Source: Paralithodes platypus
Lineage: Eukaryota; Arthropoda; Malacostraca; Decapoda; Lithodidae
NCBI GenBank assembly: GCA_032716605.1
Contig: CM064481.1
Coordinates: 19,958,811 to 20,022,810 of the forward strand
Direction of reading: 5' to 3'
DNA: 64,000 nt
Part shown: in pieces, positions 19,600 through 28,729 of the stretch
How the letters are laid out: the number at the start of each line of letters is the position of its first letter
How positions within the stretch are numbered: the stretch's first letter is position 1
Notes under the pieces: model-generated
Databases searched by the model: none
What the model saw: the letters and a program-made list of their open reading frames with translations, nothing else
What the model was told of the DNA's origin: nothing
Program-made: the position numbers and the translations under genes

Positions 19600-21504
19600 G
19601 TGCCTATCTTAGAGCCGGAGGAACCGAGGGAAGTACAGCCGGCGAACCCTTGTCTGCTAACTGGGTCGTTCCGAACGTGTCACCAAGCATGGCCGTTAAA
19701 AACCTGGGCACGGATGGTGGCACGCAAAGGCATCACTTGGCAGTGGCTCTGGCGACCTCGCTTACGTCAGCCGACAACGGCAAATTGTGTTTCATTAGAG
19801 GTGGAGTTGCTGGTCCAGGAGATGATTGCCAAGAATGTCATCATCCCGGTCCCTCCAGATTACCCTGTATTCACGTCAAAACTGTTTTTGGTTCCCAAAC
19901 GGGACAGTGTTCAGATGAGGCCGGTCGTAGACCTGTCTTATCTGAATCTTCACATTTACAACGAGCCTTTCAGAATGTTAACAGTTCATCAAATCAGGCT
20001 AACACTTCCGCCGGGAGGCTGGATGTGTTCCCTAGACCTGACAGACGCCTATTGGCACGTGTCGGTCAACAAAAGATTTCAAAGGTTTCTGGCCTTGAGG
20101 ATCAGGCACCAAAATTTAGTTTTTCAGAGGATGCCGTTCGGTTTGAACCTAGCACCTCGATTATTCACGAAACTAGTCCGGCAAGCCCTGATGCCGTTGT
20201 TAAAACAGGGAATCAGAGTGTTGTGGTATCTAGACGACTGGCTGGTGGTGGCAGAGACACAACAATTATGCATAAAACATGTCAATATTATTTTAAATCA
20301 TGTCAAAACTCTAGGCTTCAAGGTAAATCTGGTAAAGTCAAACCTTGTTCCCTCAAGAGTAATTCAGTGGATAGGGCTGGTCTGGGACACCGCCGCTCTC
20401 ACTCTGAGTCAGAGTGTGGACAATCGCAACAGGTTTCGCAGGAAACTGTTCAGGTTTCTTCACAGTCTGACTACGACACGAAGAGTCTGGGAGTCTCTGG
20501 TCGGCTCTCTCAACTGGATTCAGCTAACTGTCATGTTGGGCCGGTTGAAAGTAAAACGATTAATATTGGAAGGCAACAAATATTTCCCACTCTTACCGGC
20601 GGGAAAATTATGGCCCATACCAAAATTAATCCACACCTTACTAGCGGTCTGGGCGAAGAGGGAAACATTGCACTCAATCATGTCATGGACCTCTCCTCCT
20701 CCAACGGTATGGGTAGACACGGATGCGTCAGGCACCATAGGGTGGGGATTTCAGTCAAATCAGGGGCACCAGGGTCAGGGACTTTGGTCCCACTTAGAGA
20801 TCTCTCACATAAATGTCAAAGAGTTACTAGTCCCCTTGTATTTCCTTCAGGCTCACGGCCCGGCGTTACGGGGCAAGTCAGTGGCCTTCAGAATGGACAA
20901 TCTGAATGCAGTTCACTGTATTCAGAAACAAGGGTCAACGAGGTCAAGGAAGTTGCTACTCGTGTCGGAAGAGATTTTTGTTCTAGCCACCAGTCTAGAT
21001 ATTTATCTTCACGCATCTTATCTCCCAGGCGTAGCGAACGTCTGGGCAGACGCTCTGTCCCGGAGACAGAGCACGACAGTAGAATGGGAGCTCAAGCAAC
21101 CCATTTTCGACCTAATGATTGCGGAGCTCTCCCATCCACAAGTGGATCTTTTTGCGTCCGAGGAGACTCACAAGCTCCCTCTATACCTCACCCGCCGGGC
21201 GATAACGCCGGCAGGGGGGCCAGACGCCCTAGTGACAGACTGGAACAGATGGAGCTCCATCTATCTGTTTCCGCCGCCAGATGCGTCACTATTGTGCCAC
21301 GTAGTGAACAAACTACGAGTTTATCGAGGCTTAGTCTCGCTAATCGCGCCCCTGTGGCCGGCGCAGGTGTGGTACCAGCAATTAATAATGTGGTGCCCGG
21401 ACCCGGTATCGCTCCCGGTCGGGTACTTCCACTTAGACACGATTGGCAACCTAGAGACCTCGCTGACTTTTGCATTATGGACATTCAGGAGGCCAAGTGG
21501 CTAG
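19600..21504 (+). CDS. pol: DIRS-A ORF2, reverse transcriptase-RNase H
   Basis: A 634-residue intact frame starting 17 bases after ORF1. RT motifs in order: MRPVVDLSYLN (about 106), SLDLTDAYWH (144), MPFGLNLAP (168), and catalytic YLDD at 200-203. RNase H follows with VDTDASG (362-368), Glu in NVKELL (398), MDN (422) and ADALSR (473-478), supplying the acidic residues. The enzyme copies the element RNA into DNA and removes the template. The last 28 bases overlap ORF3 in another frame, so ORF3 may be reached by re-initiation or frameshifting. There is no protease or integrase, as expected for DIRS elements. Confidence 0.93.
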   Translation: MPILEPEEPREVQPANPCLLTGSFRTCHQAWPLKTWARMVARKGITWQWLWRPRLRQPTTANCVSLEVELLVQEMIAKNVIIPVPPDYPVFTSKLFLVPKRDSVQMRPVVDLSYLNLHIYNEPFRMLTVHQIRLTLPPGGWMCSLDLTDAYWHVSVNKRFQRFLALRIRHQNLVFQRMPFGLNLAPRLFTKLVRQALMPLLKQGIRVLWYLDDWLVVAETQQLCIKHVNIILNHVKTLGFKVNLVKSNLVPSRVIQWIGLVWDTAALTLSQSVDNRNRFRRKLFRFLHSLTTTRRVWESLVGSLNWIQLTVMLGRLKVKRLILEGNKYFPLLPAGKLWPIPKLIHTLLAVWAKRETLHSIMSWTSPPPTVWVDTDASGTIGWGFQSNQGHQGQGLWSHLEISHINVKELLVPLYFLQAHGPALRGKSVAFRMDNLNAVHCIQKQGSTRSRKLLLVSEEIFVLATSLDIYLHASYLPGVANVWADALSRRQSTTVEWELKQPIFDLMIAELSHPQVDLFASEETHKLPLYLTRRAITPAGGPDALVTDWNRWSSIYLFPPPDASLLCHVVNKLRVYRGLVSLIAPLWPAQVWYQQLIMWCPDPVSLPVGYFHLDTIGNLETSLTFALWTFRRPSG

Positions 21505-22457
21505 CACCATACGGTAGGGATGTGACCAATAAATTGCTCAATCAATATACTCAGTCTACTAAGCGACAATATCAATCTCATTGGAAAGCTTTTACTTCTT
21601 GGATTGTTAGAACGGAACAAACTGTACCCTCAGTGGCATTGGTTTTTAATTACTTGAACTATCTGTTTGAGCAGAAACGTTTATCTGTGGTTACTTTGAA
21701 GAATCACTTAACTGCGATTAGAGTGCCCTTTTTCGACCTTACAGGTCTATCCATACCGGTGGCGGAGGAAACAGGATTTATGAGAGCGTGTTTTAAACTC
21801 CGCCCACCTCCCCGTCAGCTCATGCCTACTTGGTCTCTGGACAAAGCTTTGTCTTTACTTCATTCTCGTCTGTATCAAAATACTGCAGACTTTGCTTTAA
21901 TCTTAAAGAAGGCAGTTTTCCTTTTGGCTTTGGCCACCGGAAACAGAGTGTCTGAGCTGGCGGCGATGAGCAACACACCTAATTGTCTTAGGTTTGGTAG
22001 ACTTAATGATTCAATTTCCATTGCACCCTCCCCGGCGTTTGTAGCCAAGAATGAGCATAGTGCACACGTGTTTTCTGAGTTCACGGTGCCGGCGTTAAAA
22101 AGGGGAAAGGTGCATCATAATTTATGTCCAGTGCAAGCTCTAACCAAATATTTGAGAATAGCTCCTCATAACCCCCAAGGTGCTTTATGGGTAGCGAGTA
22201 CGGGTAAACGCTTACTTAAACGGCGATTAGCCTCTCTTCTGGTAGAAGTCATTAAAGAGAGTAATCCCGGCGTTGTGGGTAGGGCCCACGATTTACGCAA
22301 GTGGGCGGCCTCTTTACGTTTCCTGAAAAACTTTTCAGTTGAAGATATTGCGTCCACACAGTTGTGGGCGTCTAATCATACGTTTCTCTCTAGATACTTG
22401 TCAGTTGCTCTAGACAAACCTTCCTTACCATGTATAGCTTTAAGGCAGAGGGTCTAG
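21477..22457 (+). CDS. DIRS-A ORF3, tyrosine recombinase
   Basis: 326 residues from the ATG at 21,477, which sits inside the end of ORF2; upstream in-frame codons are only the shadow of ORF2. Catalytic residues are visible: Arg157 in ATGNRVSEL, His271 and Arg274 in HDLRKW, Trp297 (or His301) in LWASNHTF, and the nucleophile Tyr307 in SRYLSV. The N-terminal half (YTQSTKRQYQSHWKAFTSWI) has the form of a SAM-like DNA-binding domain. It would integrate a circular DNA intermediate without target duplication, which the junctions around A and B support. All residues appear intact. Confidence 0.93.
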   Translation: MDIQEAKWLAPYGRDVTNKLLNQYTQSTKRQYQSHWKAFTSWIVRTEQTVPSVALVFNYLNYLFEQKRLSVVTLKNHLTAIRVPFFDLTGLSIPVAEETGFMRACFKLRPPPRQLMPTWSLDKALSLLHSRLYQNTADFALILKKAVFLLALATGNRVSELAAMSNTPNCLRFGRLNDSISIAPSPAFVAKNEHSAHVFSEFTVPALKRGKVHHNLCPVQALTKYLRIAPHNPQGALWVASTGKRLLKRRLASLLVEVIKESNPGVVGRAHDLRKWAASLRFLKNFSVEDIASTQLWASNHTFLSRYLSVALDKPSLPCIALRQRV

Positions 22458-23018
22458 GTGGCCCTGCAGTCACTTATGTTTATTTTCAAGGAAGGGGGGG
22501 GGGTGCAGTCAGTTGACATAGGACACCCTAGACCCCGCCGGAGTATGAGAGCTGTGATACAATTTAAGGTTAAAATGTGATATGAAAATTTCTCTGCGAG
22601 AATTTGTGCTAGTACAAAGTTTAGTACAAAACAACGGTGTTGTTATAGTAGTTTTAGCTGCGAAAGCAATGTAACATTAGTTCAATGGAGTTCATTAGCA
22701 ATTGATCTCCACATGTATTTTGGGGTTTATGATGTGCACATATAAACTTATAACTTATTATTTTTGTCACCACTCGTTGAGTGGGGTGCCTTTTGTAACT
22801 ACAGATCTGTGTTCAGAATCTTCAGGGTTACCTATTTTTGTCGGGCAGGCTTCTTTGAAGCACGCACCTGCCTGAACCCCTTTTTCTTGTATATTTCCGG
22901 CCTACGCCGTATTAAATACATTTTTCAAAAAGTAAGAATACTATGTGGTTGTTTTTATTATCTGCTTTTCTAGAGTTATGATATGATTACGAATGTCCCC
23001 CTCCAGTCTTAGATATCA
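22458..23018 (+). other. DIRS-A 3' non-coding region
   Basis: No gene. It starts just after the recombinase stop with a G-run near 22,493 and the copy-conserved GACATAGGACACCCTAGACC. A hairpin-forming GCAGGCTTCTTTGAAGCACG is near 22,846. The same order is found in copy B at 34,895-35,587. Confidence 0.6.
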
Positions 23019-23125
23019 GGCATGTTCGTCAATGATGGAGGGGCCACTAATAAATTATAGGTTTGACTCCTGTAAGGAGATAAAGAAAACCTAATATTTA
23101 GTAGTGGCCCCGTAATCATTGACGA
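23019..23125 (+). repeat. internal complementary region of DIRS-A
   Basis: Bases 23,019-23,055 are the reverse complement of the element's left end (ATTTATTAGTGGCCCC..., seen at 26,922 in B). Bases 23,056-23,125 are the reverse complement of the right end (...GGAGTCAAACCTATA at 23,547). The join AATAAAT|TATAGG therefore records the circle junction. This matches the DIRS1 model, in which this region templates completion of the ends and circularisation. The whole block is also a near-palindrome. Confidence 0.9.
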
Positions 23126-23197
23126 CTGGGGCCCTCCCGACCGTCCCCTTCCCATTCGTTGATGTATTAAGGATTTTGGTTTACTTGATATGTCAGT

Positions 23198-23547
23198 GAA
23201 GGAGGAATGACGCCTGATTCAGCGTCTGGTCAGAAATCCACACAAGTACATCCACGATATGATGGAAAGCTTATTGGATAGTTATTCTTATTTTATCTTT
23301 GTTTTTATTTTTTACGAAGTTTTTTCGTAGTGAGAACCCAATTCATAATGACTGAAGCCATGAGTGAGGTCGCGTGCGCTCATGATGAAGGCTCCTCAGT
23401 TTTTAAATGCTCTGCGCGGTAGATTCAAACTACGGCGGATTAGTGTTTGAAGAGGATGCCTTATGTAATAGGCATGTTCGTCAATGATTACGGGGCCACT
23501 ACTAAATATTAGGTTTTCTTTATCTCCTTACAGGAGTCAAACCTATA
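23198..23547 (+). repeat. right inverted terminal repeat of DIRS-A
   Basis: Inverted relative to the left repeat of B (26,922-27,232) and D (40,268-39,959), over about 310 bp, from GAAGGAGGAATGACGCCTGA inward to TTAGTAGTGG-type ends. It is followed by about 38 extra bases (TTTCTTTATCTCCTTACAGG..., ending CCTATA) found only on the right side, as is usual in DIRS elements. Confidence 0.9.
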
Positions 23548-24464
23548 ATCTAGTCAAAAACGTATGATTAGAAGCCCACAAATGTGTGGACGTAATATCT
23601 TCTACTGAAAAGTTCTTCAGGAAACGTAAAGAGGCGGCCCATTTGCGTAAATCGTGGGCCCTACCCACAACGCCGGGATTACTCTCTTTAATGACTTCGA
23701 CCAAAAGAGAAGCCAATCTCCGTTTCAGTAAGCGTTTACCCGTACTTGCTACCCATAAAGCACCTTGGGGGTTTAGAGGAGCTACCCTCAAATATTTGGT
23801 TAGAGCCTGCACTGGACATAGATTATGGTGCACCTTTCCCCTTTTTAACGCCGGCACAGTGAACTCCGAAAACACGTGTGCACTGTGCTCATTCTTGGCT
23901 ACAAATCCTGGGGAAGGTGCAATGTGAAGACATTCATTAAGTCTACCAAACCTAAGGCAATTAGGTGTTGCTCATCGCCGCCAGCTCAGACACTCTGTTC
24001 CCGGTGGCCAAAGCCAAAAGGAATACAGCCTTTTTTAAGAGTAATGCAAAATCTGAAGTATTTTGGTACAGACGAGAGTGAAGTAAAGACAATGCTTTGT
24101 CCAGAGACCAAGTAGTCATGAGCTGACGGGGAGGTGGGCGGAGCTTAAAACATGCTCTCATAAAACCTGTTTCCTCCGCGACCGGTATGGAGAGACCTGT
24201 AAGGTCTAAAAAGGGCACTCTAATCGCAGTTAAGTGATTTTTTAACGTTACCACAGATAAACGTTTCTGCTCAAACAGATAATTCAAATAATTAAAAACT
24301 AACGCCACTGAGGGCACAGTTTGTTCTGTATTAATGATCCAAGAAGTAAAGGCTTGCCAATGTGATTGATACTGTCGTTTCGTAGACTGAGTATATTGAT
24401 TTATTAATTTATTGGTCACATCTCTACCATATGGTGCTAGCCACTTGGCCTCCTGAATGTCCAT
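23548..24464 (-). pseudogene. element D ORF3 tyrosine recombinase, truncated
   Basis: It starts MDIQEAKWLAPYGRDVTNKL at 24,464 and reads to Arg in ATGNRVSELAAMSNT (stop at 23,961), where two bases are missing relative to A (AACACCTAAT for AACACACCTAAT). The frame resumes at 23,875 through HDLRKWAASL to LWASNHTFLTR, where copy A begins. The insertion splits the codon of the catalytic tyrosine after its first base, so the protein is dead twice over. Confidence 0.9.
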
Positions 24465-26341
24465 AATGCAAAAGTCAGAGAGGTCGCTAGGTTGCCAATC
24501 GTGTCTAAGTGGAAATACTCGACCGGGAACGACACCGGGTGCGGGCACCACGTCTTCAATTGCTGGTACCATAACTGCGCCGGCCACAGGGGCGCGATTA
24601 GCGAGACTAAGCCTCGATAATCTCGTAGTCTGTTCACTACGTGGCACATTAGTGATGCGTCTGGCGGCGGAAACAGATAGATGGAGCTCCATCTGTTCCA
24701 GTCTGTCACTAGGGCGTCTAGCCCCCCTGCCGGCGTTCTCGTCCGGCGGGTGAGGTATAGAGGGAGTTTGTGAGTCTCCTCGGACGCAAACAGATCCACT
24801 TGTGGATGGTAGGGCTCTGCAATCATTAGGTTGAAAATGGGTTGCTTGAGCTCCCATTCTACTGTCGTGCTCTGTCGCCGGGACAGAGCGTCTGCCCAGA
24901 CGTTTGCTACGCCTGGGAGATAAGATGCGTGAAGATAAATGTCTAGCATGTTGGCTAGAGTAAAAATCTCTTCCGACACGTTTAGCAACTTCGGTGATCT
25001 CGTTGACCCCTGTTTCTGAATACAGTGAACTGCATTCAGATTGTCCATTCTGAAGGCCACCGACTTGCCCCGTAAAGTAGAGCCGTGAGCCTGAAGGAAA
25101 TACAAGGGGACTAGTAATTCTTTGACATTGATGTGGGAGATTTCTAAGTGGGACCAAAGCCCCTGACCCTGGTGCCCCTGGTTTGATTGAAAACCCCAAC
25201 CTATTGTGCCTGACGCATCAGTGTCTACCCATACCGTTGGCGGAGGAGAGGTCCATGACATTACTGAGTGCAACATTTCTCTCTTCGCCCAGACCGCTAG
25301 TAAGGTGTGGATTAATTTTGGTATGGGCCATAATTTTCCCGCCAGTAAGAGTGGGAAATATTTGTTGCCCTCCAATATTAAACGTTTTACTTTCAACCGG
25401 CCCAACATTACAGTTAGTTGAATCCAGTTGAGAGAGCCGACCAGAGACTCCCAGATCCTCCGTGTCGTAGTCAGACTGTGAAGAAACATGAACAGTTTCC
25501 TGCGAAACCTGTTTCGATTGTCCACACTCTGACTCAGAGTGAGAGCAGCTGTGTCCCAAACCAGCCCTATCCACTGAACCACTCGTGAGGGAACAAGGTT
25601 TGACTTTACCAGGTTTACCTTGAACCCTAGAGTTTTGACATGATCTAAAGTTATGTTGACATGTGTGATGCTTAATTGCTCTGTCTCTGCCACCACCAGC
25701 CAGTCGTCTAGGTACCACAAAATTCTGATTCCTTGCTGTAACAATGGCATCAGGGCTTGCCGCACTAATTTCGTGAATAATCGAGGTGCCAGGTTCAAAC
25801 CGAATGGCATCCTCTAAAAAACAAAATTTTGATGCCTGATCCGTAAGGCCAGAAACCTTTGAAATCTTTTGTTTACCGATAAGTGCCAATAAGCGTCTGT
25901 CAGGTCTAGGGAACACATCCAACCTCCCGGCGGAAGTGTTAGCCTGATTTGGTGTACTGTTAACATTCTGAATGACTCGTTGTGGATGTGAAGGTTCAGA
26001 TAAGATAGGTCTACGACCGGTCTCATCTGAACACTGTCCCTTTTGGGAACCAAAAATAGCTTGGACGTGAATACTGGGTAATTTGGAGGGACCGGGATGA
26101 TGACATTCTTGGCTATCATTTCCTTGACTAGTGACTCCACCTCTAAAGAAACTAGATTCGCCGTTGTCGGCTGACGTAAGCGAGGTCGCCGGAGCCACTG
26201 CCAAGTGATGCCCTTGCGTGCCACCATCCGTGCCCAAGTGTTTAACGGCCATGCTTGGTGACACGTTCGGAACAACCAAGTTAGCAGACAAGGGTTCGCC
26301 GGCTGTACTATCCTCGGATCCGCCGGCCTTGAGACTGGCAC
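24437..26341 (-). pseudogene. pol: element D ORF2 RT-RNase H with one stop codon
   Basis: Same order as A ORF2: MRPVVDLSYLN, MPFGLNLAP, YLDD, VDTDASG, MDNLNAVH and ADALSR are all present. A single in-frame TAG at about 25,813, where A has CAG (Gln) in LVFQRMPFG, divides it into 175 and 457 codons. Otherwise it is full length, about 634 residues. It starts MPVSRPADP. Confidence 0.9.
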
Positions 26342-26367
26342 CGGGAGTGAGAGAGACTTTAGTTTTT

Positions 26368-26921
26368 TTATGGTGGTGGAGTTGGTAGTGGTGGACGCTT
26401 CGCCGGCTGGCTGGCGTTGGCAGAAGACGGGCCCTGACCTGGCTTATGATAGCCGCGTCCTCTCTGACCTGAAAACCTACTCTGTCTATGCCTGTACTGA
26501 CCTTGAGGGGAGGAGGACTTAGGTGGATAAAAGGGCTTAGATCCCCCGGCTGAGCCTTAGCGACTGGCTTGGGTTTGGGGAAGTTAAAGGCCGGTTTCTT
26601 AGAAGGGGTGGGACTATGTTTAAAGGCCTGAGCCATGTTAAAAACTGTTCGCCACACTTCAGGGGACATTAAAGAGGGAGTGAGCACTGGTGACATGACC
26701 ACCTGATTCGCAATGCGATCAGGAAGCTTCCGTACCAGGGACATTCTGAGATCTTGTCTCGCTCGTACCGCCTCAAGCAAGGCTGTGCGTATGTCACCCA
26801 ATGATTGGATGGACGACTGAAGAAGCAGTCGCTGGGACAGTTCGACCGACCTTCTGGCATCCGCGTCTGCGATTGCCTGAGTGGACCGGAGCAATGACTT
26901 TGCAACCTGTTGTGACACTAT
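26368..26921 (-). pseudogene. gag: element D Gag C-terminal part
   Basis: Reads IVSQQVAKSLLRSTQAIADA through SPVLTPSLMSPEVWRTVFNM to KAQPG, then shifts frame near 26,544 where one G of a G-run is missing relative to A, and ends in the Arg/Gly-rich tail at about 26,368. It is the continuation of 36,117-38,174 across inserted copy B. Confidence 0.85.
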
Positions 26922-27232
26922 ATTTATTAGTGGCCCCTCCATCATTGACGAACATGCCTATTACATAAGGCATCCTCTTCAAACACTAATCCGCCGTAGT
27001 TTGAATCTACCACGCAGAGCATTTAAAATCTGAGGAGCCTTCATCATGAGCGCACGCGACCTCACTCATGGCTTCAGTCATTATGAATTGGGTTCTCACT
27101 ACGAAAAAACTTCGTAAAAAATAAAAAACAAAAACAAAATAAGAATAACTATCCAATAAGCTTTCCATCATATCGTGGATGTACTTGTGTGGATCTTTGA
27201 CCAGACGCTGATTCAGGCGTCATTCTTCCTTC
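26922..27232 (+). repeat. left inverted terminal repeat of DIRS-B
   Basis: 311 bp, inverted copy of 35,768-36,078. It includes GCATCCTCTTCAAACACTAA, an A-rich run near 27,115 and CGCTGATTCAGGCGTCATTC. It also matches the start of D (40,268-39,959) base for base over most of its length. Confidence 0.9.
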
Positions 27233-27821
27233 TCTGCTCTGCGGTCAGCCGGCCCGGACGTGTCTCTCCACGCTCCGCTGGTTCCGCATTTGCTGCGTCC
27301 CTAGTGAGTTTTTTCTCATTTGTTTACTCCGGGATGTATCGAGTAAGGTTAGGATAGGCATAGCAGGAGTGTCCTGGGCTGGTTGCCCGCAGTGCAGTGT
27401 ATTTTGGGTCGTGTGTTTGGGGCATCTATTTCGGATGTACCTTCGTGGTCCGGTTGGACAGGTGAACTTTTTCACAGTTAGCTAGCTTTGTTATGCAGGC
27501 GGCTTTCATTATGCGTTATTGCTTCCTTTTATCTTTCTGATGAGGTAGCATATTTTTGCTGACGTTCCCAGCGTATTTTTCTTCACTTAGTGAAGTTTTT
27601 TCTGGGTCCCGAGTCAGTTCTTCCCTTTGCCGGAAGTATTTGCTACAGTGGTGTGTTGGCGGTGGTTCCTGTTGTGATATAATTCAGTGCTATTTGTTTA
27701 TATTCCGACATGTTACTGTTATCCGTCTGCCTAGGCCTAGCCAGCCTCTCGTAGCTTTACCACATATACAAGTGTTATTGATTTATTTTCTAAATATGTA
27801 CTACTGTGTCATGTGTTTTGT

Positions 27822-28326
27822 TTTTTGTTTTTTTTCTATGTGATTGAGGGAGGCAAAAGGCATAACTGCCTATAGCGAGTGCCTCCCCCATAGTTGAAAG
27901 AGTGACAGGGCCAAAATCAAGGGACGTTCGAGCCAAAATGCCTGGACACACGGAGTTTGAAGCAATTTAAGTCATAGGAAGAGGGAAAGACTGATTCTGG
28001 GAGAGAGTTCCAGAGCTCAGCTGTTGAGTAGAAGAAAGTTTGAGAGTAACGTTTCACTCTTGGGTTGGAGAGTTGCACAGAGTAGGGGTGGGATTGAGTT
28101 GCAAGACGGGTACCACGTGCCCTACGTAAAGGAGGTGGTATGCACTGGGATAGCTCTGAGGAACACTGATTATTATAGTAGCGATAGAATAGCGAGAGAG
28201 ATGCAACATTGCGGCGGAGAGAGAGAGATTGCAGAGAGTTGGTGAGTGGACGGGAGTTAATGATACGAAAGGCCTTCCTTTCAACTTTGTCTAGGAGAGC
28301 AGTGTGAGAGGAACCTCCCCCCACTG
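27822..28326 (-). pseudogene. Jockey-type LINE 3' fragment inside DIRS-B leader
   Basis: Minus-strand frame with LLDKVERKAFRIINSRPL, LSLFYRYYNNQCSSEL and AELWNSLPESVFPSSYDLN, the C-terminus of a Jockey-type LINE ORF2 that I recall as abundant in decapods. After the stop (27,917) comes a 3' tail ending in an A-rich run on the coding strand (T-rich plus strand, 27,815-27,835). The leader text CATGTGTTT|CCTGG of D is interrupted here, so the fragment is an insertion. A duplicated GTGT at both sides may be the target duplication. Confidence 0.8.
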
Positions 28327-28729
28327 GTGTGTCCTGGTTTAGTTGTGTATTGGCTAATTCCACGGACTATTTATGTGTCCTGGGTTAGTTGTGTATTGGC
28401 TAATTCCACGGACTATGTTGGGCCCGGCGTTAGTTGTGTTTTGGCTACGCCTCGGTCCGGTGTTGCGTTCAGATGGTATCTGGACGGGGTGGGTTTTCCG
28501 GCGGGTTTTTCTCGGTTTCACCTTGATAACCCCGGCTGGTTGCCGAGTTTTGGCCACGCGTGTTTTAAAACAGGCTTGTTTCCCCGGCGAGTGGGTGTCT
28601 GTGGCCCCCCAGGATTGCGTCTCTGGGGTGCCTGTTTCAGGCTCCTTATGATTCCCGGCGGGTTGGCTGTACCCATCTAACAGTGTTCATATGGACACGT
28701 GTTGTTTGTAGTTTTTTCGGTTTTGCAAA

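Larger units (their letters stand above)
15280..23547 (+). mobile_element. DIRS retrotransposon copy A, near-complete
   Basis: A tyrosine-recombinase retrotransposon in plus orientation with leader, Gag (ORF1), RT-RNase H (ORF2), overlapping recombinase (ORF3), internal complementary region and right inverted terminal repeat ending CAAACCTATA at 23,547. The left terminal repeat (about 430 bp with adjoining leader) falls in the gap. The right flank ATCTAGTC is the recombinase gene of element D, so A is nested in D. Only one frame break (gag, near 18,898) is seen. No methyltransferase-like region is apparent after RNase H. Confidence 0.9.
23548..26921 (-). mobile_element. DIRS element D, 3' segment (minus strand)
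   Basis: This holds the C-terminal part of Gag, ORF2 and most of ORF3 of a minus-strand DIRS element. At 26,921 it is cut by copy B and at 23,548 by copy A. The gag sequence broken at 26,921 (IVSQQVAKSLL) continues exactly the gag broken at 36,117 (FRLFSQY), so this segment and 36,117-40,268 are one element split by B. Its final 3' part lies left of A, in the gap, or is lost. Confidence 0.9.

Noticed and set aside
19650..21476. N-terminal 600 residues of a 935-codon frame before the recombinase
   Set aside because: This is the shifted shadow of ORF2, which shows all RT and RNase H motifs; only the part from about 21,477 has recombinase homology.
25218..26900. 575-codon minus-strand frame running from the Gag tail over element D ORF2
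   Set aside because: Only its first part (to about 26,544) is Gag; the remainder is the shadow of ORF2 entered through a one-base shift.
27917..28363. A gene start at 28,363 for the LINE fragment
   Set aside because: The first residues come from the DIRS leader; LINE homology begins at about 28,320.
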